From assembly GCF_019320115.1 (NCBI RefSeq), contig NC_089593.1, forward strand, positions 14,970,789 to 15,034,788: a stretch of 64,000 bases of DNA, in the 5' to 3' direction. A program made the position numbers and the translations under genes. This document shows positions 36,034 to 46,024 of the stretch, piece after piece; positions within the stretch are counted from its first letter, which is position 1, and each line of letters begins with the position of its first letter. This DNA comes from Miscanthus floridulus (Eukaryota > Streptophyta > Magnoliopsida > Poales > Poaceae). The notes under the pieces are model-generated. The model made no database searches, had not been told where the DNA came from, and was given only the letters and a program-made list of their open reading frames with translations.

Positions 36034-37758
36034 ATGGATGGTGGAAGTCCTTCGCATCATCAGGAGAAGAGGTCCAAGAAGAACCAGGACCGTGCCACTG
36101 TCCCCAGACAGTCTGGTCGCACCAAGGCGTCATATCAATGTGGTGGTGCTGGTGGTTCCCATGCTACCCGTCATCATGATGATCAAGGGTCGTCGGCTGC
36201 CGCTCCTCCTCCTGCTCCTGCCCCTATTGGGGATGTGCTGATGGTTGATGAAGAAGAGGAAGTGTTTGACTGTGTCGGACGCACCATTGCTGCTCCACCA
36301 ACTCGCACCCCAACTCACGGTCCGGGGTTTGTCTCTTAGCTTGTTCCGTTCATGGGTGTGTCACCGATCATGCGGGAGCGCACCATGGCTCCAAATCCTA
36401 CTGGTGGATGGACTCCTCTTCCTATGGACTATCGTCACCGGGTTAAGGACATCAGGTCCATGAGGGGAAGTAATCTTTATGCTGAGGACGAGAAGGACCT
36501 ACGACTTGAGTATCGTTTCTGGCACCCCTTCCATTATGACTTTTATGACTCCATTCTATATTGAAAGTTTTTGAAGAAGAGGGAGCCACCAGTCCTTCAG
36601 ATGAAGTGCATTAATGCATACTCTCTTAGCAAGTACAAGGAACCCGAGCTAGAGCATATGGTTCAGGATATACACTCAATGGGGCTATCCTACCTGCTAG
36701 AGTTTAGGAAGCATTGGAACAACAAGCTAATCTGTTAGTTTTATGCTTCTTATCATCATGAGAAAGACCCTACCGGTGTTGTTGACATTATTCATTGGAC
36801 CACTGAAGGCAGGCATTATAAGGTGGACTTCGTCACTTTCTCTCGCCTTCTTGGTTTGAGTCACAGCGACCGCACTGCTACTGAGTTGACTGAGTATGAG
36901 GATCTCGCTTTGGAGGAGTACCAACATATGTATCTTGATGGACACACAGCTGATGGACAGATAGTGTTTCTAAAGCCCTACTATTATGTTTTGAATAATA
37001 TCTTGTGACAAATCTTGTATCCGAAGGTAGGTGACTCCACCTACCTATGTGATGATTCTCAGAAGGTGCTTCAGCGATTTGGAGATGAGTTTCAGAAGTT
37101 TTCCATCAGTAGATATATTTGGAACAAGATCCATGATGCTACTGAGGATTCCGTGAAGCATCTTCCTTACGCACCATACATTATGCATGTCATTGAGCAA
37201 GTGTCCGGCATTCAATTTCCCTATGACACTCAGCAAAAGGTTCTCAAGATATCCAACAAGACCTCTATCATTGCTGCTAGAGAAATGCAGGAGAAAGCTG
37301 ATGCAGCCAAAGCTAAAGGGAAAGGGGCTTCGGGTTCTCGCTCTCGCCGTGGTGCTTCAACAACTGCTGCTGTTGCTTGTTCTTCTAGTGCCGAGCCCCT
37401 CTCTTTGTCCTCCTCTAGAAAGAAGCCCAACAAGTTCAAGTTCCTAATGACATACATGGTTTGACAGTGTTGTGCTAGTGCTCAATGTGAGCACGATATG
37501 CAAGAGAGGCTATATCAGTTGGAATAGCATGCAGGGATTGTCTCTTCTCCTCCGCTGTTGTTTGTGCCTCCCCATGATCCGTTGGCTCTATATGATGAGG
37601 CTTGTGCGGCCTACGAAGATGATGCGACTTCTCGCCCTCATGGCAAGGGCAAGGCGACGGAAGAAGATGAGGATTACATCGAGGACGATGATGATGAACA
37701 TGACAACGGTGGTGACAACGGTGACCACGATGAGGATGATGACTACGAGGATGAGTAG
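36034..37758 (+). pseudogene. Extra sense-strand ORF of element D (about 574 codons, six nonsense changes)
   Basis: One frame from ATG 36034 to TAG 37756-37758 has no frameshift and only six internal stops (36337 TAG, 36562 TGA, 36736 TAG, 37006 TGA, 37462 TGA, 37525 TAG). The N-terminus is basic and Ser/Gly/Pro-rich. The middle (about 36400-37280) is globular, including the stretch around HWTTEGRHYKVDFVTFSRLL and GLSHSD. Then comes an Ala/Lys/Ser-rich linker and a long acidic Asp/Glu tail with Asp-His-Asn repeats. No signal peptide or membrane segment is evident, so it does not look like an envelope protein. The middle resembles the loosely named putative plant transposon protein / ATHILA ORF1-type domain (moderate to low confidence). 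Role unknown. Confidence 0.65.
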
Positions 37759-38355
37759 TTGGTTTTTCATGCGGCCTACCCCTTTTGGCACTTGTTAACA
37801 AAGGGGGAGTGTTAGGCTTTGATATCTTGTAATAAGTTAGTTGGTTATTTTGTTTGGAGACTTTTAAAACCCTTAGCATGTAAGCACTTTATCGTGTGGT
37901 GGCCACTTTGTGATGGACAAATATCTATATATGTTTGTGATGAATGATTGTAGGACAAGTCATGATTATCTATCTAGCTTATTAACTTGTGCTTGTCTCT
38001 ACTTGTGATGGTGCATGTATTTTGATGGTCATGTGTTGCTTCAAATTTCTACTTTTAAATATTGCCCATCGTATTATTTTTATTAGTTGTGTGAAATAAC
38101 ATGTCATATTGCAATTTCTTTTCATGGATATCTATTTGTTCACACACATTTGTTGCACCCCACGGATTGCAAAATTTAGGGGGAGTTTTTGTCTTGAGGT
38201 TTGCAAATCATGTATAGATGATTCTAATTGATATTCAAATTCATGCATACATCAAGGGGGACCTCTTCATAAATTTTGGGGTTCAAAAGCTTTAAATTCT
38301 TTCATTCTTATAAAAGCCTAAGTTGGTTGTCATCAATTACCAAAAAGGGAGAGAT
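37759..38355 (+). other. Element D 3' untranslated region and polypurine tracts
   Basis: AT-rich non-coding DNA with purine runs AAAGGGGGAG at about 37800-37809, TTAGGGGGAG near 38176, and the terminal AAAAAGGGAGAGA at 38342-38354 before the LTR. This is again the multiple-tract pattern of Sireviruses. I see no gene. Confidence 0.7.
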
Positions 38356-40029
38356 TGAAAGTGTATTTGCCCCCTATGTGGGTTTTGGTGTATTGATGAC
38401 ATCCAAATTAGGGACTAATGTGATTTTAATGAGACATGTCGCAGCTATTAGTCCCATGAAAGAATCAAAGAGTTGATAAAGATGAAATGATATCCCTCAA
38501 TTTTTGAAGTTGTAAAGGTGGACAAACTCAAAGCGCTCACCAAAGGTTTTATTTTTGCTTTTGAGTTTAGGATCCGCCGCACTATAAAGAGGGATGCAAA
38601 TTTAGTAGGTCTGAGGAAGATAGAGTGCTCAAGCATAATAATTAAATCAAAAGAGAGACACTCTAGCACTCCACGAGCATGTAGATTATTTTTCTGTGAC
38701 TGTCGGTGTCGGAAGTCCCGACGTAAGCTAGAACTCCCGACAGTCGGAAGTCATGACTCTTGCCGAAAGTTCTGACTCCCAGTCACTTAGCCTACGCGGT
38801 GACCGTAGACGTTGGAAGTCCCGACGTGAGTCGGAACTTCCGACAGTCGAAAGTCCCAACCCAAGCCAGGAGTCCCGGCATCTGTGGTTCTGACTGTCTG
38901 GTTGTCTGTGCTCGTCGGAACTCCCTAAGCCTGTCGAGAGTCCCGACACCTAGAGCTTTGCTGGCTGTTTAACTACGCACGTCAGAAGTCCCGACGTACG
39001 TCGGAAGTTCCGATCATCGGAAGTCCCAATGTTTGCTGGGAGTTCTAACATTAACTTGCACGCGTGGACTTCTGACCCTGTGTGAACAGTGTTTTCTGTT
39101 AACATTGGAAGTCCCGAGATCTGCGTCGGAACATCCGACGTAGATCTGAACGGTTAGATTTTCACTTGGAGTATAAATACCCCTCTCTTCATTTCTAACC
39201 GTTACGGACTCATTCACAGCTGACCCACTTCGTGCTCAACAGCTCCCAAGCAACTAAAGCACCCCTCTTCTTCCCTCTTTGCTCTAATCTTCGATTCCCT
39301 TAGGTTTTTTAGTGAAAGGAGAGTGGATTAAGTGAGAGCATCACTTTGGCAAGCTTGAGCACTTGATTTCTTCATCAACCCAGTTGATTTTGCATCTATT
39401 ACTCTTGGGGCTTTGCCCCTAGCCGGCTAGGCATTGCCCAAGAGCTTCCATCTTGTGGAAGAGCCTTGGGAAGTTTGTATCACCCTTCGATTTCTTAGTG
39501 GAAAGCTCAAGTGACCTTTGTGGTCGCTTTGAGAGAGGCAAGGAGGTGGAAGAGACTCTAACCTTGGTGGTCACCTCAACAACGAGGACGTAGGAGCTCC
39601 TTTGTGGGGTTGCCGAACCTCGAGATAAATCCTTGTGTCCCGCGTGCTTGTTGTTGTTGTTGTTGAGATTGCTAGAGATTACTTGTATTTGTTTGTCTCT
39701 TTCTCTCCCAAACCTCTATTTTAGGGTTTGGACTCGATCTACGGTTTGGAGGCATTACGGCATCAAGGGAGTGACTCGACATCTTCACCAAACCACTAGG
39801 AAGTGAGGTTGTAAGATTATTTATCCACAAAGTTAAATTTGGCACTGCTTTTGTAGTTCACATAGGCGTCGAAACTGCTGACATTTGCGCCAGAACTTCT
39901 GACAATGTCGGGAGTTCCGACCCAAACGCCGGGACTTCCGACATTGACTGACAGATTTGAACTTAGCATTTGCAGTAAATTTTTAGATACGCCTATTCAC
40001 CCCCCTCTAGGCATTATTAGATCATTTCA
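38356..40029 (+). repeat. 3' LTR of element D (1674 bp)
   Basis: Colinear with the 5' LTR, with the same TATAAATA (39172-39179) and a more eroded palindrome array (38704-39147). Ends ATCATTTCA, where the 5' LTR has ATCCTTTCA. Confidence 0.93.
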
Positions 40030-40034
40030 CGGAC

Positions 40035-41753
40035 CAGCCACAAGAACCATCCCTAGCTAACTTTGTTCTCCTTCTCAACCAAAGCAAATGCCAAAGGAAC
40101 CAACTTGTTGTCTGCATCACAGGATATGGCTATAAGAAGTGTGACCGGGTTCTTACCAAGAAAGAACGTATCGTCAAAGGAGAAGACAGGACGGCAATGC
40201 CTAAAGGCCTCAACGCACTAAGGGAAGCACTAGAAAGAACGGGAAAATATCTGCCGCCCATCCTTCCATTCATTTGGTTTTGGGATGTACTCATAATGCA
40301 TGCCTGGATTAACCGCTTTGATTGCATTGAAAAGAACTAGCAAATACTCATAACCATCCTCCCAGTCCTCATATATCATCTTCCACGCACACTGCTTAGC
40401 CCTCCAAGCTTTACCATACGTTATCATAAAACCATACAACTGCTCAACGGTCTTTATAATTGTCCTCACCTTCATATTGGGTTCTCCCTGCAATATTCCC
40501 ATCATTCGCTTAGCAATGAGGGTAGAGCTCAACTATCGATGCTTCGTTGTGAGCTCCTGTTCAGCACAAGTGTGTGGGCCGACAACTTTTGTGATCTTTC
40601 ACTTTCCGCTGTCCTTTTGTTTCCTTGAACAAACCCTCCATGTACAGCATTCCTTGTTGCACACAACTGTGTATCACCGCTCCACATATGAATGCACGAC
40701 CTTGTATGGTCTTTTACATAGCACAGCGTACTATTGCAACCACCTCTTCAATGTAGGGAGGTTCTAGAAAGCCCTCCCCTTCTCAATTTCAATGCTAGGA
40801 CTAGCCTCAAGAGCATCTAGCAGCTCATCATCCCGTCCTTTCTGCAAAAGCCTGATCAGAATGAGTAAGACTGCTGAACTCATGAACCCTTAGATCCCAG
40901 TCAAGGAGAATACGCCTCATCATCTCAATATCACTCTCCGTGAGCTCTCCAACAGGGTGGTCATCATCAAAATCAATAGCCCTTGCGATCTAATAAGGCT
41001 CCATATCATTCATAACTTGATCTTCCACACTATTGGAGGCATGGAATCCATCTTCAAAGTGCACATGCGCAGCAACAGAAGGCATATCCACATTATCAAG
41101 AATGTCTCCTACACCATAAGCAGAAATACAAGAAAAGAATGAGACAAATGAATGAAACGAAGGGCGTAAGCTCCAAAGAAGGATGTGGATACTACACTTA
41201 CTGGGATGATTCTATGTCAAAGGGATCCCTTGAGGATTATCTACCACAACATCATGAGTCCAACATCATGTCGAACTTCCTGAGAAATATGGACCTCATT
41301 AGGGGCAGATTGAGCATCAGGCACATTACGCGTAACCTCCACATCCACATCAAGGTCTCGTACGGGAGGGTCAAAGTGTGTCCGCTGAACCATTGGTGGC
41401 GAAAACCCGTGAGGGGTGGGATCAACTAACACCCGACGCACAACCACGTCCAAACCTTGCAACTGACTCTTCATAGCTGATCTCACATAATTGTCCCACT
41501 GACTCTCACACCCAATTGGGATGATCCGCTTGAGGATATTGGGTGGAGAACTTAGGTGAAGTACACCCTCAACTGTGATGCCATCATCAATTCCATGGCA
41601 ACGTAGCTCCTCCTGAGCCTTTGCAACCAACTCGGTAAAGGAAGGCCTATCATTGAATAGCACAGGCACGCTTTGCATCTCAACAAACTCAACATATCCA
41701 TAACGATCTCTTTCCACGCTGCCTCCATGATATATGGTCACTAGGTTGTCCAT
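40035..41753 (-). pseudogene. MULE transposase, N-terminal half
   Basis: ATG at 41753-41751 begins MDNLVTIYHGGSVERDRYG, typical of grass MuDR-type transposases. An acidic linker follows, then the Mutator DNA-binding region near 40550-40750 (TLKRWLQ.YAV, PYKVVHSYVER, KITKVVGPHTC), a helical stretch (MMGILQGEPNMKVRTIIK, YGKAWRAKQCAWK) and the catalytic core start with VFSFDDTFFLG, where the usual DG is DD but the first Asp is kept. Multiple stops and frame changes show decay. It joins the C-terminal half at 27442 once D is removed. Confidence 0.88.
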
Positions 41754-42078
41754 CTAGTTCATACACATATCGAAACACATGTCCTTTAGTCCAAAATGGA
41801 TGCTATATACTAAGTAGAGGGTCTCTAGTACGTAATAACTAAATAAATAGATACTATCAAGTCACTACTAACTACTACTAAATACTACCTATGTAACCAA
41901 GTATCTATGTATCAATCTATGTAAATAGCTAATTACACAAAATATTTAACTAACTACCTAAGTAACCATCTACCTAAGTATCCATCTATCTATCTAAATA
42001 TCTATATACCTATGTAAATCACTATTACACTAACTAACTATTGTTAACTAAGAAGAAAATTAACAAAGTAATGTACCT
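41754..42078 (-). other. Putative 5' leader intron of the MULE
   Basis: On the minus strand a donor-like AAG/GTACAT near 42078 and an acceptor GAACTAG directly before the ATG at 41753 would remove this AT-rich stretch, which is full of ATCTATCT-type simple repeats. Most of it (from 41784) is repeated at 44428-44725. Confidence 0.5.
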
Positions 42079-42660
42079 TGCTCGAGTGGAGGGGAGGCGC
42101 AGCTGGTGCAGGGGAGCCGAGCTGGTCGACGGGAGGCGGAGGCGGCCGCGAGGAAGCTTGCCACGCGTCCCTTGGGACGCCCCCTCGTGCTCCCTGGGTG
42201 GGCACCGGTGCGGCCAAGCGGGCGGAGGTGGCTGGCCACAAGAGGCAGGCACCTGGACCCCGACCCTAGCACCGCTGCCCCGGTCGAGTGACAGAGGGTG
42301 GCTGGCGCCCGGCGTGGAGGCGGGCAAGGGCGGGGAGGAGCCGGCGGGCGAGGAGGAGTGGCGGGGAGGCGGCCAATGATGAGAAGATGGAGGCGGCGCG
42401 GATGGGCGTCGAACTGAAAGCGAATGAGAGAAAGTGAGAGAGAAAGAGAGATATGAAACCTGACGTAAGGGGCCTCTGTGTAAGCTACCTCGGCACCAAG
42501 ATGCGTGGCGCCTACCTTGGCGCCGAGCTAGGCTGCCACGTCACCACCACGCACGCCACTGGCCTCTCTAATCTCGGCGCCAATTGCAACGGCGCCGACC
42601 CCATGATCTAGTTTTTGAAAGGATATCTGCATAGGCGTATTTGTGAAAATCTTTAAAAAA
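42079..42660 (-). mobile_element. MULE 5' leader exon and terminal inverted repeat region
   Basis: A GC-rich leader (42079-42400) is followed by a segment rich in TCGGCGCC words and an A-rich edge at about 42655-42690. GGCGCCGA-rich termini with an A/T-rich outer edge are common in grass MULEs. The opposite TIR was not found next to the C-terminal half (it may be lost), so the exact edge and the 9-bp duplication cannot be proven. Confidence 0.5.
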
Positions 42661-42708
42661 AAAGGGCAAAAAAACAAAAAAAATCGGCTGCTCCCCCTGG
42701 CTCCCTTG

Positions 42709-42714
42709 TATAAA
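42709..42714 (+). promoter_or_regulatory. Duplicate CIPK TATA box (orphan promoter)
   Basis: CTTGTATAAAGAAGAGGAGCC matches the TATA region at 45993. Downstream exon-1 sequence is present to the donor-like CTG/GTAACA at 42884, but the CIPK CDS does not follow. Transcripts from here would enter Sirevirus gag-pol sequence. Confidence 0.6.
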
Positions 42715-43023
42715 GAAGAGGAGCCTCCTCTCCTCATTGTCACCGCATCCCAAGTCCCAAGCTCAGAGGAACTCAGGAAACGGCCATATATTCCGCCAAA
42801 AAAAGCGGGGTAGCCACCTCACAAAGCTTTGGCTTTCCTGTCCCGTCGTCCTCACACTCCTCGTCTTGGTGGCGTCGCAACTGGTAACACAACCAGGCCA
42901 TCCCTCTGTCTCCTTATCTATCTATATTTTCAGTTTCAGTCTTGGTTCATGCTAGCCGTCGTCCGCCACCATGCGTTCCAGTTCTATTTACGGGTTCTTT
43001 GCTGTAGTGTAAGGGCGCATGGC

Positions 43024-44433
43024 GTTGCTCTTGATGAGCTAATATGCAAGGCCAACAACAAGGTCTGCATTCCAAAGATCCAACCTACAAGTACCAAGAC
43101 AATCAAGACAAAGCAATCTGATGTCCCCAAGCCACAAGCACCACTTCCATGGTGCTATGCTAGTGACTATATGTGTTGTTGGGGCAAGGATGGCAAGATT
43201 GTGGTTAAGTATGTTGGTGCCCAAAAGAGAAAGGAAATTATGAGGAGTGTTTGGGTGCCCAAGTTTTATGTGACTAACCCCCTAGGACCCAAATCTTTTT
43301 GGGTACCTAAAACAAAAGCTTAATTTATCTTTGTAGGAATATTCCTGTTGGATAGTGGATGCACCAATCATATGACCGGAGAGAAGGACATGTTCACATC
43401 ATTTCAACCAAGTCATGATCAAAGTGGAAATATTGTGTTTGGTGACAATGGAAAAGGAGAAGTCCTTGGTTTGGGTAAAATTGCTATATCAAATGATAAT
43501 TCTATTTCTAATGTTTTACTTGTGAATTCATTGAGATACAATTTGTTGTCCGTTTCACAACTTTGTGAGATGGGTTATAATTGTCTCTTTACGGATAAGG
43601 GTGTGGAAGTCTATAGAAGGGAGGATTCCTCTATTGCATTTATGGGTCATTTAAAAGGGAAACTCTATCTAGTTGATTTCACATCAAATAGAGTAAATCC
43701 CTAGACTTGTTTAATGGCAAAATCTAGCATGGATTGGTTATGGCATCACTGACTTGCCTATGTTGGGATGAGGAACTTGGCCAAACTTCAAAAGGGCGAA
43801 CACATCCTTGGACTAACAAATGTTTCTTTTGAGAAAGATAGGATTTGTAGCGCATGCCAAGCGGGAAAACAAGTTGGAGCTAAACATCCCGTCAAGAATG
43901 TTGTGACAACTGACAACCGAAATGCCATTAGAGTTGCTTCACATGGACATATTTGGACCCGTCGCTTACATAAGCATTGGTGGTAACAAATATGATTTTG
44001 TAACTGTTGATGATTATTCTCATTTCACTTGGGTGTTCTTTTTGTGTGAAAAGAGTGAAGTCCAAGGTATCTTCAAGAAGTTTGCAAGAAGAGCCCAAAA
44101 TGAGTTTGATGTCAAAACCAAGAGAGTTAGAAGTGACAATGGGACAGAGTTCAAGAACACCAACATTGAAGAGTTTCTTGATGAAGAAGGAATCAAGCAT
44201 GAGTTTTTGGTTCCATACACTCCACAACAAAATGGTGTTGTGGAGAGGAAGAACCGAACGCTCATAGAAGCCACAAGAGCAATGTTGGATGAATACAAGA
44301 CTCCAACCAACTATTGGGCGGAAGCGGCCAACACGGCATGCCATGCTATCAACCGCTTATATCTTCACAAGAAAGGAGAAAAGACCGCCTACAAACTTCT
44401 AACTGGTAAAAAGCCTAAGGTGCACTACTTTAG
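43024..44433 (+). pseudogene. Sirevirus gag-pol fragment between the two duplication copies
   Basis: Colinear with element D 31425-32832 (1410 versus 1408 bp): gag tail to WVPKTKA, protease LDSGCTNHMTG, and integrase to beyond VERKNRT. It keeps two bases that D has lost (near 32050 and 32230), so it derives from a sister copy or from D before those losses. It has no LTR, primer site or target duplication, so it did not arrive by retrotransposition. Joints show shared CTTTAG at 44428-44433 and shared GT at 43024-43025. Confidence 0.9.
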
Positions 44434-45184
44434 TCCAAAATGGATGCTAGATACTAAGTAGAGGGTCTCTAGTACGTAATAACTAAATAAATAGATACTA
44501 TCAAGTCACTACTAACTACTACTAAATACTACCTATGTAACCAAGTATCTATGTATCAATCTATGTAAATAGCTAATTACACAAAATATTTAACTAACTA
44601 CCTAAGTAACCATCTACCTAAGTATCCATCTATCTACCTATCTATCTAAATATCTATATACCTATGTAAATCACTATTACACTAACTAACTATTGTTAAC
44701 TAAGAAGAAAATTAACAAAGTAATGTACCTTGCTCGAGTGGAGGGGAGGCGCTGCCGGTGCAGGGGAGCTGAGCCGGTCGACGGGAGGCGGAGGCGGCCG
44801 GCGGGGAAGCTTGCCACGCGTCCCTTGGGGCGCCCCCTCGTGCTCCCTGGGTGGGCACCGGCGCGGCCAAGCGGGCGGAGGCGGCTGGCCACAAGAGGCG
44901 GGCACCCGGACCCCGGCCCTGGCACCGCTGCCCCGGTCGAGCGGCAGAGGGTGGCTGGCGCCCGGCGCGGAGGCGGGCAAGGGCGGGGAGGAGCCGGCGG
45001 GCGAGGAGGAGTGGCGGGGAGGCGGCCGGCGACGAGAAGATGGAGGCGGCGCGAACGGGCGTCGAACTGAAAGCGAATGAGAGAAAGTGAGAGAGAAAGA
45101 GAGATATGAAACCTGACTTAAGGGGCCTCTGTGTAAGCTACCTCGGCGCCAAGATGCGTGGCGCCTACCTCGGCGTCGAGCTAG

Positions 45185-45810
45185 CACTAGTAGAGAACAG
45201 ACCTTTCATCCGAGGTCAAAATGGGCTCTAGTCTCGACATTTTTTGCGCCCGGAACTAGAGAGACCTTTAGTCCCGGTTGGTGTTTCCAACCGGGATTAA
45301 AGATCACTGCCCAACGGCTACTGCGCTCGGCACAGTGGCAGGGGACCTTTAGTCCCGGCTGGAGCCACCAACCGGGACTAAAAGTTCCCAACCTTTAGTC
45401 CCGGTTGGTAGGTAGACCCTTTAGTTCCGGTTGATAACACCAACCCGGACTAAAGGACCCTTTAGTCCCGGTTGGTAACACCAACCGGGACTAAAGGTCC
45501 TCCGATGGGTTAGTTCAAAAGGGAAGCATCCCATCCTTTGTCAGATGTGTTGTGTAGGTGGGGTGGTAAGCTACGCGCGAGGCAATGCATGAGGTCTTGG
45601 GTTCGAATCTCACGGGACGCAGCGGTGGGAGGCATTATTTTTTTAAAGCTGGGAGGACCTTTAGTCCCGGTTGGTGTTACTCACCGGGACTAAAGGTCCC
45701 CCTTTAATCCTGGTTCCTGACCCGGGACTAAAGGGATGTTTGCTCCCGGGTGGGGAACCGGGACTAGAGGGGGTTCCCCACCGGGAGTAAAGCTTTGTTC
45801 TCTATCAGTG
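45185..45810. mobile_element. Non-autonomous CACTA MITE with multiple hairpins
   Basis: Ends are CACTAGTAGAGAACA and the complement of CACTGATAGAGAACA, with 3-bp duplication TAG (45182-45184 and 45811-45813). X1 provides the empty site (GAGCTAGGCTGCC). Inside, CCTTTAGTCCCGGTTGG and its complement alternate to form at least five hairpins (45248-45302, 45341-45388, 45440-45502, 45655-45700 and a terminal pair). No transposase. It ends 182 bp before the CIPK TATA box. Such inverted repeats often yield small RNAs, which is inference here. Confidence 0.92.
45553..45630 (+). other. tRNA-like segment inside the CACTA MITE
   Basis: Between the hairpins lies GTAGGTGGGGTGGTAAGCTA, then GTCTTGGGTTCGAATCTCAC. 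The latter contains GGTTCGAATC, a match to the RNA polymerase III B box and tRNA T-arm (4 of 5 stem pairs form). The A-box match is weak. It may be a captured tRNA or SINE piece. No complete cloverleaf was found, so it is not called as a tRNA gene. Confidence 0.4.
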
Positions 45811-45992
45811 TAGGCTGCCACGTCACCACCACGCATGCCACCGGCCTCTCTAATCTCGGCGTCAATTGCAACGGCGCCGACCCCAGGATCTAGTTTTTGA
45901 AAGGATATCTGCATAGGCGTATTTGTGAAAATCTTAAAAAAAAAGGGTAGAAAAACAAAAAAAAAAATCGGCTGCTCCCCCTGGCTCCCCTG

Positions 45993-45998
45993 TATAAA
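45993..45998 (+). promoter_or_regulatory. Predicted CIPK TATA box
   Basis: TATAAA in CCTGTATAAAGAAGAGG is followed by an untranslated CT-rich exon. The MULE terminal region ends only about 40-50 bp upstream, so host core promoter and transposon edge are adjacent. Confidence 0.6.
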
Positions 45999-46024
45999 GA
46001 AGAGGAGCCTCCTCTCCTCGTTGT

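Larger units (their letters stand above)
27443..40029 (+). mobile_element. Element D: complete Sirevirus with an extra 3' ORF, 12.6 kb
   Basis: LTRs at 27443-29100 and 38356-40029 have TGAAAG/(C)TTTCA ends, with a 5-bp target duplication in the MULE transposase. The interior has a perfect initiator-Met primer site, gag with zinc knuckle, protease, integrase, RT, RNase H, a 3.3-kb region with an extra ORF, and a polypurine tract. In the first 266 or so bases of the two LTRs I count about 10 differences by eye. RT has a substituted active-site Asp and there are frameshifts, so the copy is dead. Confidence 0.93.
41784..43025. repeat. First copy of the MULE-leader/CIPK-promoter duplication (X1)
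   Basis: Begins at CTTTAG/TCCAAAATGG and ends GCGCATGGCGT. Contents: MULE leader intron, leader exon, TIR region, CIPK TATA box (42709-42714), CIPK untranslated exon 1 and the start of its intron 1. The same sequence occurs at 44428-46320 with a few percent differences by eye. This copy lacks the CACTA MITE. It is joined at 43024 to a Sirevirus fragment instead of to the remainder of the CIPK intron. Confidence 0.92.

Noticed and set aside
36034..37758. Envelope-like gene in element D
   Set aside because: No signal peptide, hydrophobic fusion-like stretch or transmembrane segment in the frame, so the label would mislead.
41840..42020. Microsatellite of ATCTATCT type as a matrix or origin element
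   Set aside because: Simple repeat in a MULE intron; no evidence for function.
42041..42379. Arg/Gly-rich ORFs on both strands (also 44693-45187)
   Set aside because: GC-rich MULE leader. Overlapping ORFs in many frames with no recognisable domain.
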